From positions 62,001 through 126,000 of the forward strand of contig CAVOGV010000012.1 of NCBI GenBank assembly GCA_963695445.1: a stretch of DNA of 64,000 nucleotides. Reading direction: 5' to 3'. Position 1 is the stretch's first letter, and every line of letters begins with the position of its first letter. The notes under the pieces were generated by a model, which did not search any database, was not told where the DNA came from, and worked only from the letters and a program-made list of their open reading frames with translations. The stretch is from Thiohalocapsa sp963695445. GTDB taxonomy: Bacteria > Pseudomonadota > Gammaproteobacteria > Chromatiales > Chromatiaceae. The translations under genes were made by a program, and so were the position numbers. Shown piece after piece: positions 46,644-54,541 of the stretch.

Positions 46644-47687
46644 TTAAGAAAATTGCGACAAGAATCTAAGATCATTGTCGAAGTAGAGTCGGATATCGTC
46701 GACGCCGTAGCGCAACATCGCCAGTCGCTCCACGCCCATACCGAAGGCATAGCCAAGCCAGCGCTCGGGATCGATGTCGACGTGGCGTAGCACGGCCGGA
46801 TGGATCATGCCGCAGCCAAGCACCTCCAGCCAGCCCGACTGTTTGCAGACGCGACAGCCTGCACCGCCACATTTGACGCACTGCACGTCCACCTCGGCGG
46901 AGGGTTCCGTGAATGGGAAATATGACGGGCGGAAGCGCAGCTCGAGGTCGTCGCGCTCGAAGAAATTGCGCAGGAAGTCGTACAGCACGCCCTTGAGGTC
47001 TGCAAAGGTCGCCTGCTCGTCGACTAGAAAGCCCTCGACCTGGTGGAACATCGGCGTATGCGTCAGGTCGGAGTCGCAGCGATAGACGCGCCCCGGCGCG
47101 ATAATGCGCAACGGCGGCTGGCTATTCTCCATCACCCGAATCTGCACCGGCGAGGTGTGGGTGCGTAGCAGCCGTCCGTCACCGAAGTAGAAGGTATCGT
47201 GCATGGCCCGCGCGGGATGGTGCGCCGGGATGTTCAACGCCTCGAAGTTGTGATAGTCGTCCTCGACCTCCGGACCCTCCTCAACCGCAAAGCCGGCGTT
47301 GGCGAAGAGCCGCTCGATGCGTTGCAGCGTGCGCGTGATCGGATGCAGGCCGCCGATCCGTTGTCCGCGACCCGGCAGGGTCACATCGATGCGCTCGCTG
47401 GACAGGCGTTGTTCGAGCGCGGCACGCTCCAGGTCGGCCTTGCGTGTCTCGACGACCGTCTGCACTGCCATCTTGACCTGATTGATGACCTGACCCGCTG
47501 CCGGTCGCTGTTCCTTGGGCAGCGCACCGAGGGCCTTCAGCTGGGCCGTCAGCAAGCCGGACTTACCCAAGTACTGCACGCGCACACGGTCGAGCTCCGC
47601 GAGATTTGCGGCTCGCTGGACCGCCTCGAGGGCGGCAACGCGCAGGTCGTCGATCGCGGGAACGGCGCCTTCACTCATGGTCGACAT
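46644..47687 (-). CDS. pheS: Phenylalanine-tRNA ligase alpha subunit
   Basis: A 347-residue catalytic subunit. It shows the N-terminal coiled coil, YLGKSGLLTAQLKALGALP, GGLHPITRTLQRIERLFANAGF, the HPARAMHDTFYF motif, LLRTHTSPVQIRVME (class II motif 2 region), FRPSYFPFTEPSAEVDV, and a C-terminal GYAFGMGVERLAMLRYGVDDIR (motif 3). A second in-frame ATG lies three codons in. Either could be the start. Transcribed with rplT upstream and pheT downstream. Confidence 0.97.
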   Translation of the reverse strand: MSTMSEGAVPAIDDLRVAALEAVQRAANLAELDRVRVQYLGKSGLLTAQLKALGALPKEQRPAAGQVINQVKMAVQTVVETRKADLERAALEQRLSSERIDVTLPGRGQRIGGLHPITRTLQRIERLFANAGFAVEEGPEVEDDYHNFEALNIPAHHPARAMHDTFYFGDGRLLRTHTSPVQIRVMENSQPPLRIIAPGRVYRCDSDLTHTPMFHQVEGFLVDEQATFADLKGVLYDFLRNFFERDDLELRFRPSYFPFTEPSAEVDVQCVKCGGAGCRVCKQSGWLEVLGCGMIHPAVLRHVDIDPERWLGYAFGMGVERLAMLRYGVDDIRLYFDNDLRFLSQFS

Positions 47688-47797
47688 CTCCGGGGCTCTG
47701 GCAACGGCGAGGCGCGCACGTCAGCGCCTGACGGCGAGTTAAGGATGCCGTCGGATCGGACAGGAATTAGGGATCTGGATCAGAAATCTGGGCGGCC

Positions 47798-47827
47798 GCG
47801 AGGTCCGGGCTGGCGCCCAGACCTCGC
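47798..47827 (-). promoter_or_regulatory. Strong hairpin between rplT and pheS
   Basis: In the minus direction this 30-base element folds into a 13-bp stem (GCGAGGTCTGGGC with GCCCGGACCTCGC, one G-U pair) capped by a four-base GCCA loop, six bases after the rplT stop. The following sequence is only weakly U-rich (ATTTCT). It could be a leaky terminator, an attenuator of pheST or an mRNA-stabilising element. Confidence 0.55.
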
Positions 47828-47833
47828 TCGGCA

Positions 47834-48196
47834 TCAGGCTTCGGCCAAGGCTGCCTTAGCCTGCTCCGCCAGAGCCGCGAATGCCGCGTCGTCGTGAAAG
47901 GCGATGTCGGCGAGCACCTTACGATCGACTTCGACACCGGCCCTACTTAGACCATTCATGAAGCGGCTGTAAGACAAGCCATTCATGCGCGCGGCGGCGT
48001 TGATGCGTGCGATCCACAGGGCGCGAAACTGGCGCTTGCGCTGACGCCGGTCGCGGTAAGCGTACTGGCCGGCCTTGACGACCGCCTGCTTGGCGACGCG
48101 AAACACCTTGCTGCGCGCACCGTAGTAGCCTTTTGCTTCGCTCAGGACCTTGTTGTGACGCGCACGGGCGGTAACGCCGCGTTTTACTCTTGGCAT
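47834..48196 (-). CDS. rplT: 50S ribosomal protein L20
   Basis: A 120-residue basic protein that binds 23S rRNA early in 50S assembly. It begins MPRVKRGVTARARHNKVL and contains AKGYYGARSKVFRVAKQAV and RALWIARINAAARMNGLSYSRF. L20 of E. coli represses its own rpmI-rplT mRNA, and a structured leader lies upstream of rpmI here as well. It lies 43 bases downstream of rpmI. Confidence 0.98.
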   Translation of the reverse strand: MPRVKRGVTARARHNKVLSEAKGYYGARSKVFRVAKQAVVKAGQYAYRDRRQRKRQFRALWIARINAAARMNGLSYSRFMNGLSRAGVEVDRKVLADIAFHDDAAFAALAEQAKAALAEA

Positions 48197-48239
48197 GACT
48201 GATGTTCTCCGGATTCGTTCGCGAACTGGTTAGGAAGGG

Positions 48240-48437
48240 CTAGCAGTAAGGGATCATGCGCCGGGCGGCACGCACATCGGACTTATGCAGCAGATGCGCG
48301 GCGCGCAGCTGACGCTTACGCTTGGTGCTCTTCTTGGTCAGGATATGCCGCCGATGGGAGGCATTGCGCTTGAACGATCCGGTGGCGGTGCGCGCAAAGC
48401 GCTTGGCCGCTCCTCGGTTGGTCTTAATTTTGGGCAT
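48240..48437 (-). CDS. rpmI: 50S ribosomal protein L35
   Basis: A 65-residue very basic protein starting MPKIKTNRGAAKRFARTATG, followed by HRRHILTKKSTKRKRQLR, the L35 signature. The ATG at 48437 has GGAGA about eight bases upstream. It lies between infC and rplT as in nearly all gammaproteobacteria. Confidence 0.97.
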   Translation of the reverse strand: MPKIKTNRGAAKRFARTATGSFKRNASHRRHILTKKSTKRKRQLRAAHLLHKSDVRAARRMIPYC

Positions 48438-48467
48438 TTTCGGTCTCCGTAGACTGTTTTGTTGGAT

Positions 48468-48500
48468 GCGCCGGCCCGGGAGCCCTCCCCCGTCCGGCGC
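48468..48500 (-). promoter_or_regulatory. Nested hairpin in the infC-rpmI leader
   Basis: In the minus direction GCGCCGG (48494-48500) pairs perfectly with CCGGCGC (48468-48474) and encloses a second small hairpin GGGAG/CTCCC. It lies about 30 bases before the rpmI start, where E. coli L20 binds to repress rpmI-rplT. A role as an L20 operator is inference by position. Confidence 0.4.
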
Positions 48501-48666
48501 TGATAGTTTCGGGCACAACGTCGCCATTGCCCCGATCGCGCGTCTCGATGCCTCGCTCACCCCGCTTGGCGAACATTGGCGTCGAACACGACTTTGTGCG
48601 ATCCGCACGCCGTCGGCGTGCTGACCTGTTCGGTATTGACCGCGCGTCTGCGGCTGCCAATGCCGG

Positions 48667-49185
48667 CTATTTTTTCTTCGGCCCGAGCACCATAATCATT
48701 TGCCGGCCTTCCATCTGCGGCTGTTGCTCGACCACGCTGATATCGCCCAGATCGATCTCGACCCGCCGCAACAACTCCAGACCGAGCTCCCGGTGGGCGT
48801 GTTCGCGTCCGCGGAAGCGCATGGTCACCTTGGCCTTGTCACCTTCGTTGAGAAAGCGTGTCAAGTTGCGCAGCTTGACCTGATAGTCACCGATATCGGT
48901 ACCGGGACGGAATTTGACTTCCTTGACCTGAACCTGCTTCTGCTTCTTGCGCGCCTCGGCCTGCTTCTTCTTCTGGTCAAAGCGAAACCGGCCGTAATCC
49001 ATCAGGCGACAGACGGGCGGATCTGCGTTAGGCACGATCTCGACCAGATCCAGACTCTCCGCGGTAGCTCGCGCCAGGGCCGCATCGATATCGACCACCC
49101 CGACCTGATCTCCATCCGCGCCGATCAGCCTGACCTGTGGGACGTTGATGTCCTCGTTGACGCGGTTACGTTTTGGTGCAGCGAT
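48667..49185 (-). CDS. infC: Translation initiation factor IF-3 (apparent ATC start)
   Basis: IF-3 prevents premature 50S joining and checks start codon and initiator tRNA pairing. The 172-residue protein begins IAAPKRNRVNEDINVPQVRLI and includes DLVEIVPNADPPVCRLMDYGRFRF, RKKQKQ and the C-terminal domain to VLGPKKK. The conserved N-terminus begins at an ATC codon (49183-49185), with the perfect ribosome site GGAGGAG six bases upstream. No ATG, GTG or TTG fits both the signal and the conserved start. Rare start codons in infC are known to support autoregulation by IF-3 itself. Confidence 0.93.
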   Translation of the reverse strand: MAAPKRNRVNEDINVPQVRLIGADGDQVGVVDIDAALARATAESLDLVEIVPNADPPVCRLMDYGRFRFDQKKKQAEARKKQKQVQVKEVKFRPGTDIGDYQVKLRNLTRFLNEGDKAKVTMRFRGREHAHRELGLELLRRVEIDLGDISVVEQQPQMEGRQMIMVLGPKKK

Positions 49186-49198
49186 AGCAGACTCCTCC
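49183..49198 (-). promoter_or_regulatory. Ribosome binding site and non-canonical ATC start of infC
   Basis: On the minus strand GGAGGAG (49192-49198), a six-base spacer and ATC decide the start. The E. coli gene uses ATT in the equivalent place. A rare start is discriminated by IF-3, giving feedback control. Confidence 0.8.
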
Positions 49199-49312
49199 AA
49201 TCGACAAAGACAAGAGGCCCGTTCCGCAAGCGGCGACGCCATGCGCCATGCTTGCGCCCCAGGCCTGATCAGATTTGGGTCAGGTTTGGGATGGGCCCGG
49301 TATAGGTTCGGG

Positions 49313-51226
49313 TTAGGTTCGGTTTTGGGTCTCTTCGGTCAGCATTCCCAGGAATGCATCAACGCCGACACTGCCGAGGTCCTCACCCTTGCGGCCACGC
49401 ACCGCTAGCATGCCCTGTTCGACCTCGCGGTCACCCACGACCAGCAAGTACGGCACCCGTTGCAGCGTGTGCTCGCGGATTTTAAAGCCGATCTTCTCGT
49501 TCCTCAAGTCCGATTCAACGCGGAAACCCTTGTCCCTTAGCGCCTTAGTGACTTGTCGAACGTAGTCACCCTGGCGATCCGTGATATTCATCACCATCGC
49601 CTGTACCGGCGCTAGCCAGAGCGGCATCGCGCCGGCGTAATGCTCGATCAGGATGCCAATGAAACGCTCCATGGAACCGAGGATGGCGCGATGGATCATC
49701 ACCGGCACCTGCTTGCTGTTGTCCTCGGCAATGTAGTGGGCATCGAGGCGGCCGGGCATCGAGAAATCCACCTGAATGGTGCCGCATTGCCAGGTACGGC
49801 CGATGCTGTCGCGCAGCGTGAACTCGATCTTCGGGCCGTAAAAGGCGCCCTCGCCAGGCTGCACCTTGAACGCCAAGCCCTTGTCGCGCAAAGACTGATC
49901 CAGCGCCGCCTCGCCCTTGTCCCACAGATCATCGCTACCGACGCGCTTGTCGGGACGCAGCGACAAGGCCAAATCGATGTGGTCGAAGCCGAAGTCGCGA
50001 TAGGTCTCGAACACCATGTCGATCAGTGTCGCGACTTCCTGTTGCAGCTGATCCTCGGTGCAGAAGACGTGGGCGTCGTCCTGGGTGAATCGGCGCGCCC
50101 GCATCAGGCCGTGCAGCGTGCCGGAGGGCTCGTTGCGATGCACGACACCGAACTCGGCGATGCGCAACGGCAGGTCGCGATAGCTCTTCAGGCCCTGGTT
50201 GTAGAGCTGGATATGGCCGGGACAGTTCATCGGCTTGATCGCGTAGTCGTGATCGTCCAGCTGAGTCGTGAACATGTCGTCGGCGAACTTCTCCCAGTGG
50301 CCGGAGCGTTCCCAAAGGGTGCGATCGAGTACCTGCGGCGTTTCCACTTCCTGATAGCCGTATTCGTCGAGCTTTTCGCGCATGTAGCGCTCGACCTCGC
50401 GATACACCACGCGGCCCTTGTGGTGCCAAAAGGCCATGCCCGGTGCCTCTTCCTGAAAATGGAACAGGTCGAGCTGCTTACCGAGTCGGCGATGATCGCG
50501 CTTCTCCGCCTCTTCCAAGCGATGCAGGTAGGTCTTGAGTTCCTTCTTGTCGCGCCATGCAGTGCCGTAGATGCGCTGCAACATGGCGTTGCGGGAGTCG
50601 CCGCGCCAGTACGCGCCGGCCACCTTGGTCAGCTTGAAGCCGTTGCCAAGCATCCCGGTCGAGGGTAGGTGCGGACCGCGGCACACATCGAACCAGTCGC
50701 CCTGGCGATAGACCGAGACCTCTTCGCCCTCGGGGATGATGTCGTCGATGATCTCGACCTTGTAGCCTTCGCCCAATTCGCCGAAGGTCTGTTTTGCGCG
50801 ATCGCGATCCCAGACCTCGCGGACAATGGGCAGATCGCGCTTGACGATCTCCTGCATGCGGTTTTCGATAGCGGTCAAATCATCCGGCGTGAAGGGGTCT
50901 TCGCGGGCAAAGTCGTAATAGAACCCGTTCTCGATCGCGGGACCGATGGTCACTTGCGTGCCCGGGTAGAGTTCCTGCACCGCTTGCGCCATCACGTGCG
51001 CGGCATCGTGACGCAGCAACTCCAGCGCATCGTCGTCCTTGCGGGTGACGATGGCGAGCGCGGCGTCCTCACCGATGACATGAGACGTATCCACCAGCAT
51101 CCCGTCGACCCGACCGGCCAGCGCCGCCTTGGCAAGTCCGGGACCGATATCCGCGGCGACATCGTGCACCGAGATCGGGCTCGCGTACTGGCGGATAGAA
51201 CCGTCGGGGAGGGTGATCTGCGGCAT
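49313..51226 (-). CDS. threonyl-tRNA synthetase thrS: Threonine-tRNA ligase
   Basis: A 637-residue class II synthetase. It has an N-terminal TGS domain (residues ~1-60) and an editing domain with the HDAAHVMAQAVQELYPG zinc-type motif and YRQGDWFDVCRGPHLPSTG. The catalytic core shows PMNCPGHIQLYN, FGVVHRNEPSGTLHGLMRARRFTQDDAH and HRAILGSMERFIGILIEHYAG. A C-terminal anticodon-binding domain (PLWLAPVQAMVMNITD onward) follows. It heads the thrS-infC-rpmI-rplT-pheST-ihfA series and is separated from the upstream tRNA-Val by 231 bases containing a terminator. Confidence 0.97.
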   Translation of the reverse strand: MPQITLPDGSIRQYASPISVHDVAADIGPGLAKAALAGRVDGMLVDTSHVIGEDAALAIVTRKDDDALELLRHDAAHVMAQAVQELYPGTQVTIGPAIENGFYYDFAREDPFTPDDLTAIENRMQEIVKRDLPIVREVWDRDRAKQTFGELGEGYKVEIIDDIIPEGEEVSVYRQGDWFDVCRGPHLPSTGMLGNGFKLTKVAGAYWRGDSRNAMLQRIYGTAWRDKKELKTYLHRLEEAEKRDHRRLGKQLDLFHFQEEAPGMAFWHHKGRVVYREVERYMREKLDEYGYQEVETPQVLDRTLWERSGHWEKFADDMFTTQLDDHDYAIKPMNCPGHIQLYNQGLKSYRDLPLRIAEFGVVHRNEPSGTLHGLMRARRFTQDDAHVFCTEDQLQQEVATLIDMVFETYRDFGFDHIDLALSLRPDKRVGSDDLWDKGEAALDQSLRDKGLAFKVQPGEGAFYGPKIEFTLRDSIGRTWQCGTIQVDFSMPGRLDAHYIAEDNSKQVPVMIHRAILGSMERFIGILIEHYAGAMPLWLAPVQAMVMNITDRQGDYVRQVTKALRDKGFRVESDLRNEKIGFKIREHTLQRVPYLLVVGDREVEQGMLAVRGRKGEDLGSVGVDAFLGMLTEETQNRT

Positions 51227-51387
51227 GGGCCTACCTGGACTGTCAGTGGTGATCGATACGAGAGATCACATGATGGAGTCAGCCGGCGCACTCCCTCGAC
51301 GAAGGGTGCTGCCGTCGGGCCGCCGACGCGGCATCGGACTCCCGAAGCGCCTCTAATGAAACTGCTGAAAACGGTCGCGAACGGCTC

Positions 51388-51450
51388 AAAAAAGAAAACC
51401 GCCAGCCCCGACAAGGGCATCTGTTGGATACCGTTGAAGAGGCTGACGGC
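51388..51450 (-). terminator. Probable intrinsic terminator after tRNA-Val
   Basis: Read on the minus strand, GCCGTCAGCC pairs with GGCTGGCGGT (8 of 10 Watson-Crick, the rest near-pairs), with a long intervening loop, and is followed by TTTTCTTTTTT. It lies eight bases after the tRNA and would keep its transcript separate from thrS. Confidence 0.5.
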
Positions 51451-51457
51451 TCATATT

Positions 51458-51534
51458 TGGTAGGCGCGAGTGGACTCGAACCACCGACCCCCACCATGTC
51501 AAGGTGGTGCTCTAACCAACTGAGCTACGCGCCT
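51458..51534 (-). tRNA. tRNA-Val (GAC)
   Basis: A 77-nt tRNA with encoded CCA. The acceptor stem is AGGCGCG/CGCGCCT, the D arm GCTCAGTTGGTTAGAGC, and the anticodon stem CCACC/GGTGG with loop TTGACAT giving anticodon GAC. The T arm is CGGTGGTTCGAGTCCACTC with normal TTCGAGT. Confidence 0.95.
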
Positions 51535-51698
51535 GTCGCGAGCCGGAAATAATACTAAACCATTACACCGCTTTGCAAGCGTTTTGCGCACATCCGTTAC
51601 AAATCGATGCGAGACTGCGGGCACGTGCTTGGGCAACGCCAAGCTCGGCCAGCTCGCCGCTATACTGTTCGGCCATCACCAGCGAGGGAGCAACCACC

Positions 51699-53222
51699 AT
51701 GCCCGCCATCGAACAAGAACACCTGATCCAAAGCGTCGCCGACGCGCTCCAGTACATCTCTTACTATCATCCGCCGGACTACATCCACGCGCTGGCAGCC
51801 GCCTACGAGGCCGAAGCATCGCCGGCGGCGAAGGACGCGATGGCTCAGATCCTGGTGAACTCGCGCCTCTGCGCCGAGGGGCATCGACCCATCTGTCAAG
51901 ACACCGGCATGGTCGTGGTCTTCCTGCGCGTCGGCATGGATGTGCGCTGGCATGCCGAGCTGGACCTGCAACAGATGATCGACGAGGGCGTGCGTCGGGC
52001 CTATAAGCATCCAGACAACCTCCTGCGCGCATCGATGGTGTCTCCGCCCATCGGTGCGCGCAAGAACACCGGCGACAACACGCCGGCCATTGTGCACGTC
52101 GAGCTGGTGCCCGGCGACAAGGTCGACGTGCGTCTTGCTGCGAAGGGCGGTGGCTCCGAGAACAAGTCTCGCTTCGCCATCCTGAACCCCAGTGACAGCC
52201 TGGTGGACTGGGTACTGAAGACGGTGCCGACCATGGGCGCGGGCTGGTGCCCGCCCGGCATGCTCGGCATTGGCATCGGCGGCTCCGCCGAAAAGGCGAT
52301 GCTGATGGCCAAGGAGGCGCTGATGGAAGACATCGATATCCATGAACTCAAGGCCCGCGGACCATCAGACCCGGTCGAAGAACTGCGCCTGGAGCTGTTC
52401 GAGAAGGTCAACGCCCTCGGCATCGGTGCCCAGGGTCTCGGCGGGCTGACGACGGTGTTGGATGTCAAGATCAACAGCTATCCCACGCATGCCGCATCGC
52501 TGCCGGTCGCAATCATCCCCAACTGCGCCGCGACACGCCATATCCACTTCAGGCTCGATGGCAGCGGACCGGCGCAACTGACCCCGCCGAGCCTGGACGA
52601 CTGGCCCAAGCTCGACTACGACCCCACCGCTGGCGCCCGCCGCGTCGACCTCGACGGCATCACCCGCGACGAGATCGCGACCTGGCAACCCGGCGACCGG
52701 CTGTTGCTGTCCGGCAAGCTCCTGACCGGTCGCGACGCCGCCCACAAGCGCATCACCGATATGCTGAATCGCGGCGAGCCGCTGCCGGAGGGCGTCGACC
52801 TGACGGGTCGCTTCATCTACTACGTCGGCCCGGTCGATCCGGTGCGCGACGAGGTGGTCGGCCCCGCCGGCCCCACCACGGCCACACGCATGGACAAGTT
52901 CACCGAGCAGATGCTCGCCGAGACCGGCCTGATCGGCATGATCGGCAAGGCCGAGCGCGGCCCGGTCGCGATCGAGGCCATCCGCAAACACGGCGCGGTC
53001 TATCTCATGGCCGTCGGCGGCGCCGCCTACCTGGTCGCCAAGGCGATTCAAGGCTCGCGGCTGGTCGCCTTCGAGGATCTTGGCATGGAGGCGATCCGCG
53101 AGTTCGATGTGGTCGACATGCCGGTCACCGTTGCCGTCGATAGCCGCGGCGAATCGGTGCACAAGACCGGTCCGCGGGAATGGCAGCAGCGCATCGGGAA
53201 GATACCGGTCGCGGTCGAGTGA
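51699..53222 (+). CDS. fumA: Fumarate hydratase, class I ([4Fe-4S])
   Basis: This enzyme hydrates fumarate to malate in the TCA cycle using an oxygen-sensitive [4Fe-4S] cluster. The 507-residue single-chain protein shows EGHRPICQDTGMVVVF (first cluster Cys), GGGSENKSRFAILNP, MGAGWCPPGMLGIGIGGSAEKAM (second Cys region), AIIPNCAATRHIHF (third Cys), and a C-terminal beta domain with GRFIYYVGPVDPVRDEVVGPAGPTTATRMD. The ATG at 51699 has GGGAG upstream and is preferred to the longer open frame. It is the single-chain form rather than the two-subunit form. The fumA/fumB letter is not decided by sequence. Confidence 0.93.
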   Translation: MPAIEQEHLIQSVADALQYISYYHPPDYIHALAAAYEAEASPAAKDAMAQILVNSRLCAEGHRPICQDTGMVVVFLRVGMDVRWHAELDLQQMIDEGVRRAYKHPDNLLRASMVSPPIGARKNTGDNTPAIVHVELVPGDKVDVRLAAKGGGSENKSRFAILNPSDSLVDWVLKTVPTMGAGWCPPGMLGIGIGGSAEKAMLMAKEALMEDIDIHELKARGPSDPVEELRLELFEKVNALGIGAQGLGGLTTVLDVKINSYPTHAASLPVAIIPNCAATRHIHFRLDGSGPAQLTPPSLDDWPKLDYDPTAGARRVDLDGITRDEIATWQPGDRLLLSGKLLTGRDAAHKRITDMLNRGEPLPEGVDLTGRFIYYVGPVDPVRDEVVGPAGPTTATRMDKFTEQMLAETGLIGMIGKAERGPVAIEAIRKHGAVYLMAVGGAAYLVAKAIQGSRLVAFEDLGMEAIREFDVVDMPVTVAVDSRGESVHKTGPREWQQRIGKIPVAVE

Positions 53223-53373
53223 TGATCGGCTGGGGCGCTTAGAGAACATTGAGGACTCCAAGGACATCAAGGGGCCGTTGCCGCAATCGCCAAGGCCATT
53301 TGCAGAACGGCCTTGGCGATCGCGGCAGCGGCATTTAGGATGGTCAACGACCTACCACCTGAGGAACATCCCC

Positions 53374-54366
53374 ATGCCAGAACAAAAAGCCTTCCGCATC
53401 CACAACGACGACAAGGGCTATCGCGCCGGTGTCGAGACCATCGCGGTACCGGAGCCCGCCGACGGCGAGGTGCTGGTGCGCGTCAGCCACTCCGGCATCA
53501 ACTACAAAGACGCCTTGGCCGGCACCGGCAAGGGCCGGGTGATCAAGACCTTTCCGATCACGGGCGGTGTCGACGCGGCCGGGGTCGTCGAGCAGTCGCG
53601 CCATGATTGCTACAAGCCCGGCGATGCGGTGATCGCCACCGGCTGGGGGCTCGGCTTCGATCACGACGGCGGCTATGCGGACTATCTGTGCGTGCCCGCC
53701 GACTGGCTGGTGCCGATGCCGGACGGTCTCGACCCGCGCACGAGCATGATTCTGGCCACCGCCGGCTTCACCGCCGCGCTGGCGGTGCATCGCATGCTGG
53801 TCAACGGCCAGACGCCGGACATGGGTCCGATCTTGGTCACCGGCGCCACCGGCGGCGTCGGCTGCATCGCCATCAGCATCTTCTCCAAGCTCGGCTTCGA
53901 GGTGGCCGCGGTCTCCGGCAAGACCGAACAACACGACTGGCTGCGCAGCTTCGGCGCCACGCAGATCCTGGGCCGCGACGAGCTGCCCGGCGGCGACCGG
54001 CCGCTGGAGAAGGCGGCCTGGGGCGGCGCCGTGGACAACGTCGGCGGCGCGATGCTCAGTCGCATCACCCGCACCATCGTGCCCAACGGCAACATCGCCA
54101 GCATCGGTCTCGCCGGCGGCACCGCGCTCGAGACCACGGTCATGCCCTTCATCCTGCGCGGCATCGGCCTGCTCGGCTGCAACTCGGTAGACGTGCCCTA
54201 CCCGCTCCGCAGCCAGCTCTGGCAACACCTTGCGGGCGACTGGCAACCCGAGCATCTCGACCGCATCCTGTCCGATACCATCGGCCTACAGGCCCTGCCC
54301 GAGATGTTCGAACAGATGCTGTCTGGCAAGACCCATGGGCGGGTGCTGGTCGAGATCGCCCAGTAA
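53374..54366 (+). CDS. acuI: AcuI/YhdH-type NADPH-dependent acrylyl-CoA reductase (MDR family)
   Basis: A 330-residue zinc-independent medium-chain reductase. The N-terminal GroES-like domain reads GEVLVRVSHSGINYKDALAGTGKG and ITGGVDAAGVVEQS. The Rossmann domain has GATGGVGCIAISIFSKLG and the YhdH-type GGDRPLEKAAWGGAVDNVGG. The family reduces acrylyl-CoA to propionyl-CoA and limits acrylyl-CoA toxicity. The ATG at 53374 follows GAGGA with an eight-base gap. The longer upstream open frame overlaps the fumarase gene and was rejected. It is 151 bases behind fumarase on the same strand, but no metabolic link is implied. Confidence 0.88.
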   Translation: MPEQKAFRIHNDDKGYRAGVETIAVPEPADGEVLVRVSHSGINYKDALAGTGKGRVIKTFPITGGVDAAGVVEQSRHDCYKPGDAVIATGWGLGFDHDGGYADYLCVPADWLVPMPDGLDPRTSMILATAGFTAALAVHRMLVNGQTPDMGPILVTGATGGVGCIAISIFSKLGFEVAAVSGKTEQHDWLRSFGATQILGRDELPGGDRPLEKAAWGGAVDNVGGAMLSRITRTIVPNGNIASIGLAGGTALETTVMPFILRGIGLLGCNSVDVPYPLRSQLWQHLAGDWQPEHLDRILSDTIGLQALPEMFEQMLSGKTHGRVLVEIAQ

Positions 54367-54405
54367 TCCAAGAATTGGGCGGCGCAAAGGTCCGCTGTCG
54401 TTGCC

Positions 54406-54459
54406 ATCGCGATTGCAAATCGCTCCCACGCGCCTGTGGGAGCGGCTTGCAGCCGCGAT
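54406..54459. repeat. REP-type extragenic palindrome
   Basis: Arms 54406-54429 and 54436-54459 are imperfect reverse complements (about 20 of 24 positions), with a GCGCCT loop and a perfect inner stem CGCTCCCAC/GTGGGAGCG. The GTGGGAGCGGCTTGCAGCCGCGAT right half matches the widespread GTGGGAGCGG REP class of gammaproteobacteria. It lies between two convergent genes. Confidence 0.75.
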
Positions 54460-54541
54460 TGGGGCTACGCGGAAATCCGCTCTCGTGACCGTCGCGACTG
54501 GCTGATGACGACACAATGAGTCGTGCTAATCACCCCCCGAC

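Noticed and set aside
47788..47827. H-type pseudoknot between rplT and pheS
   Set aside because: The second stem (47788-47794 with 47814-47820) shares a base with the first and would disrupt the inner part of a more stable 13-bp hairpin.
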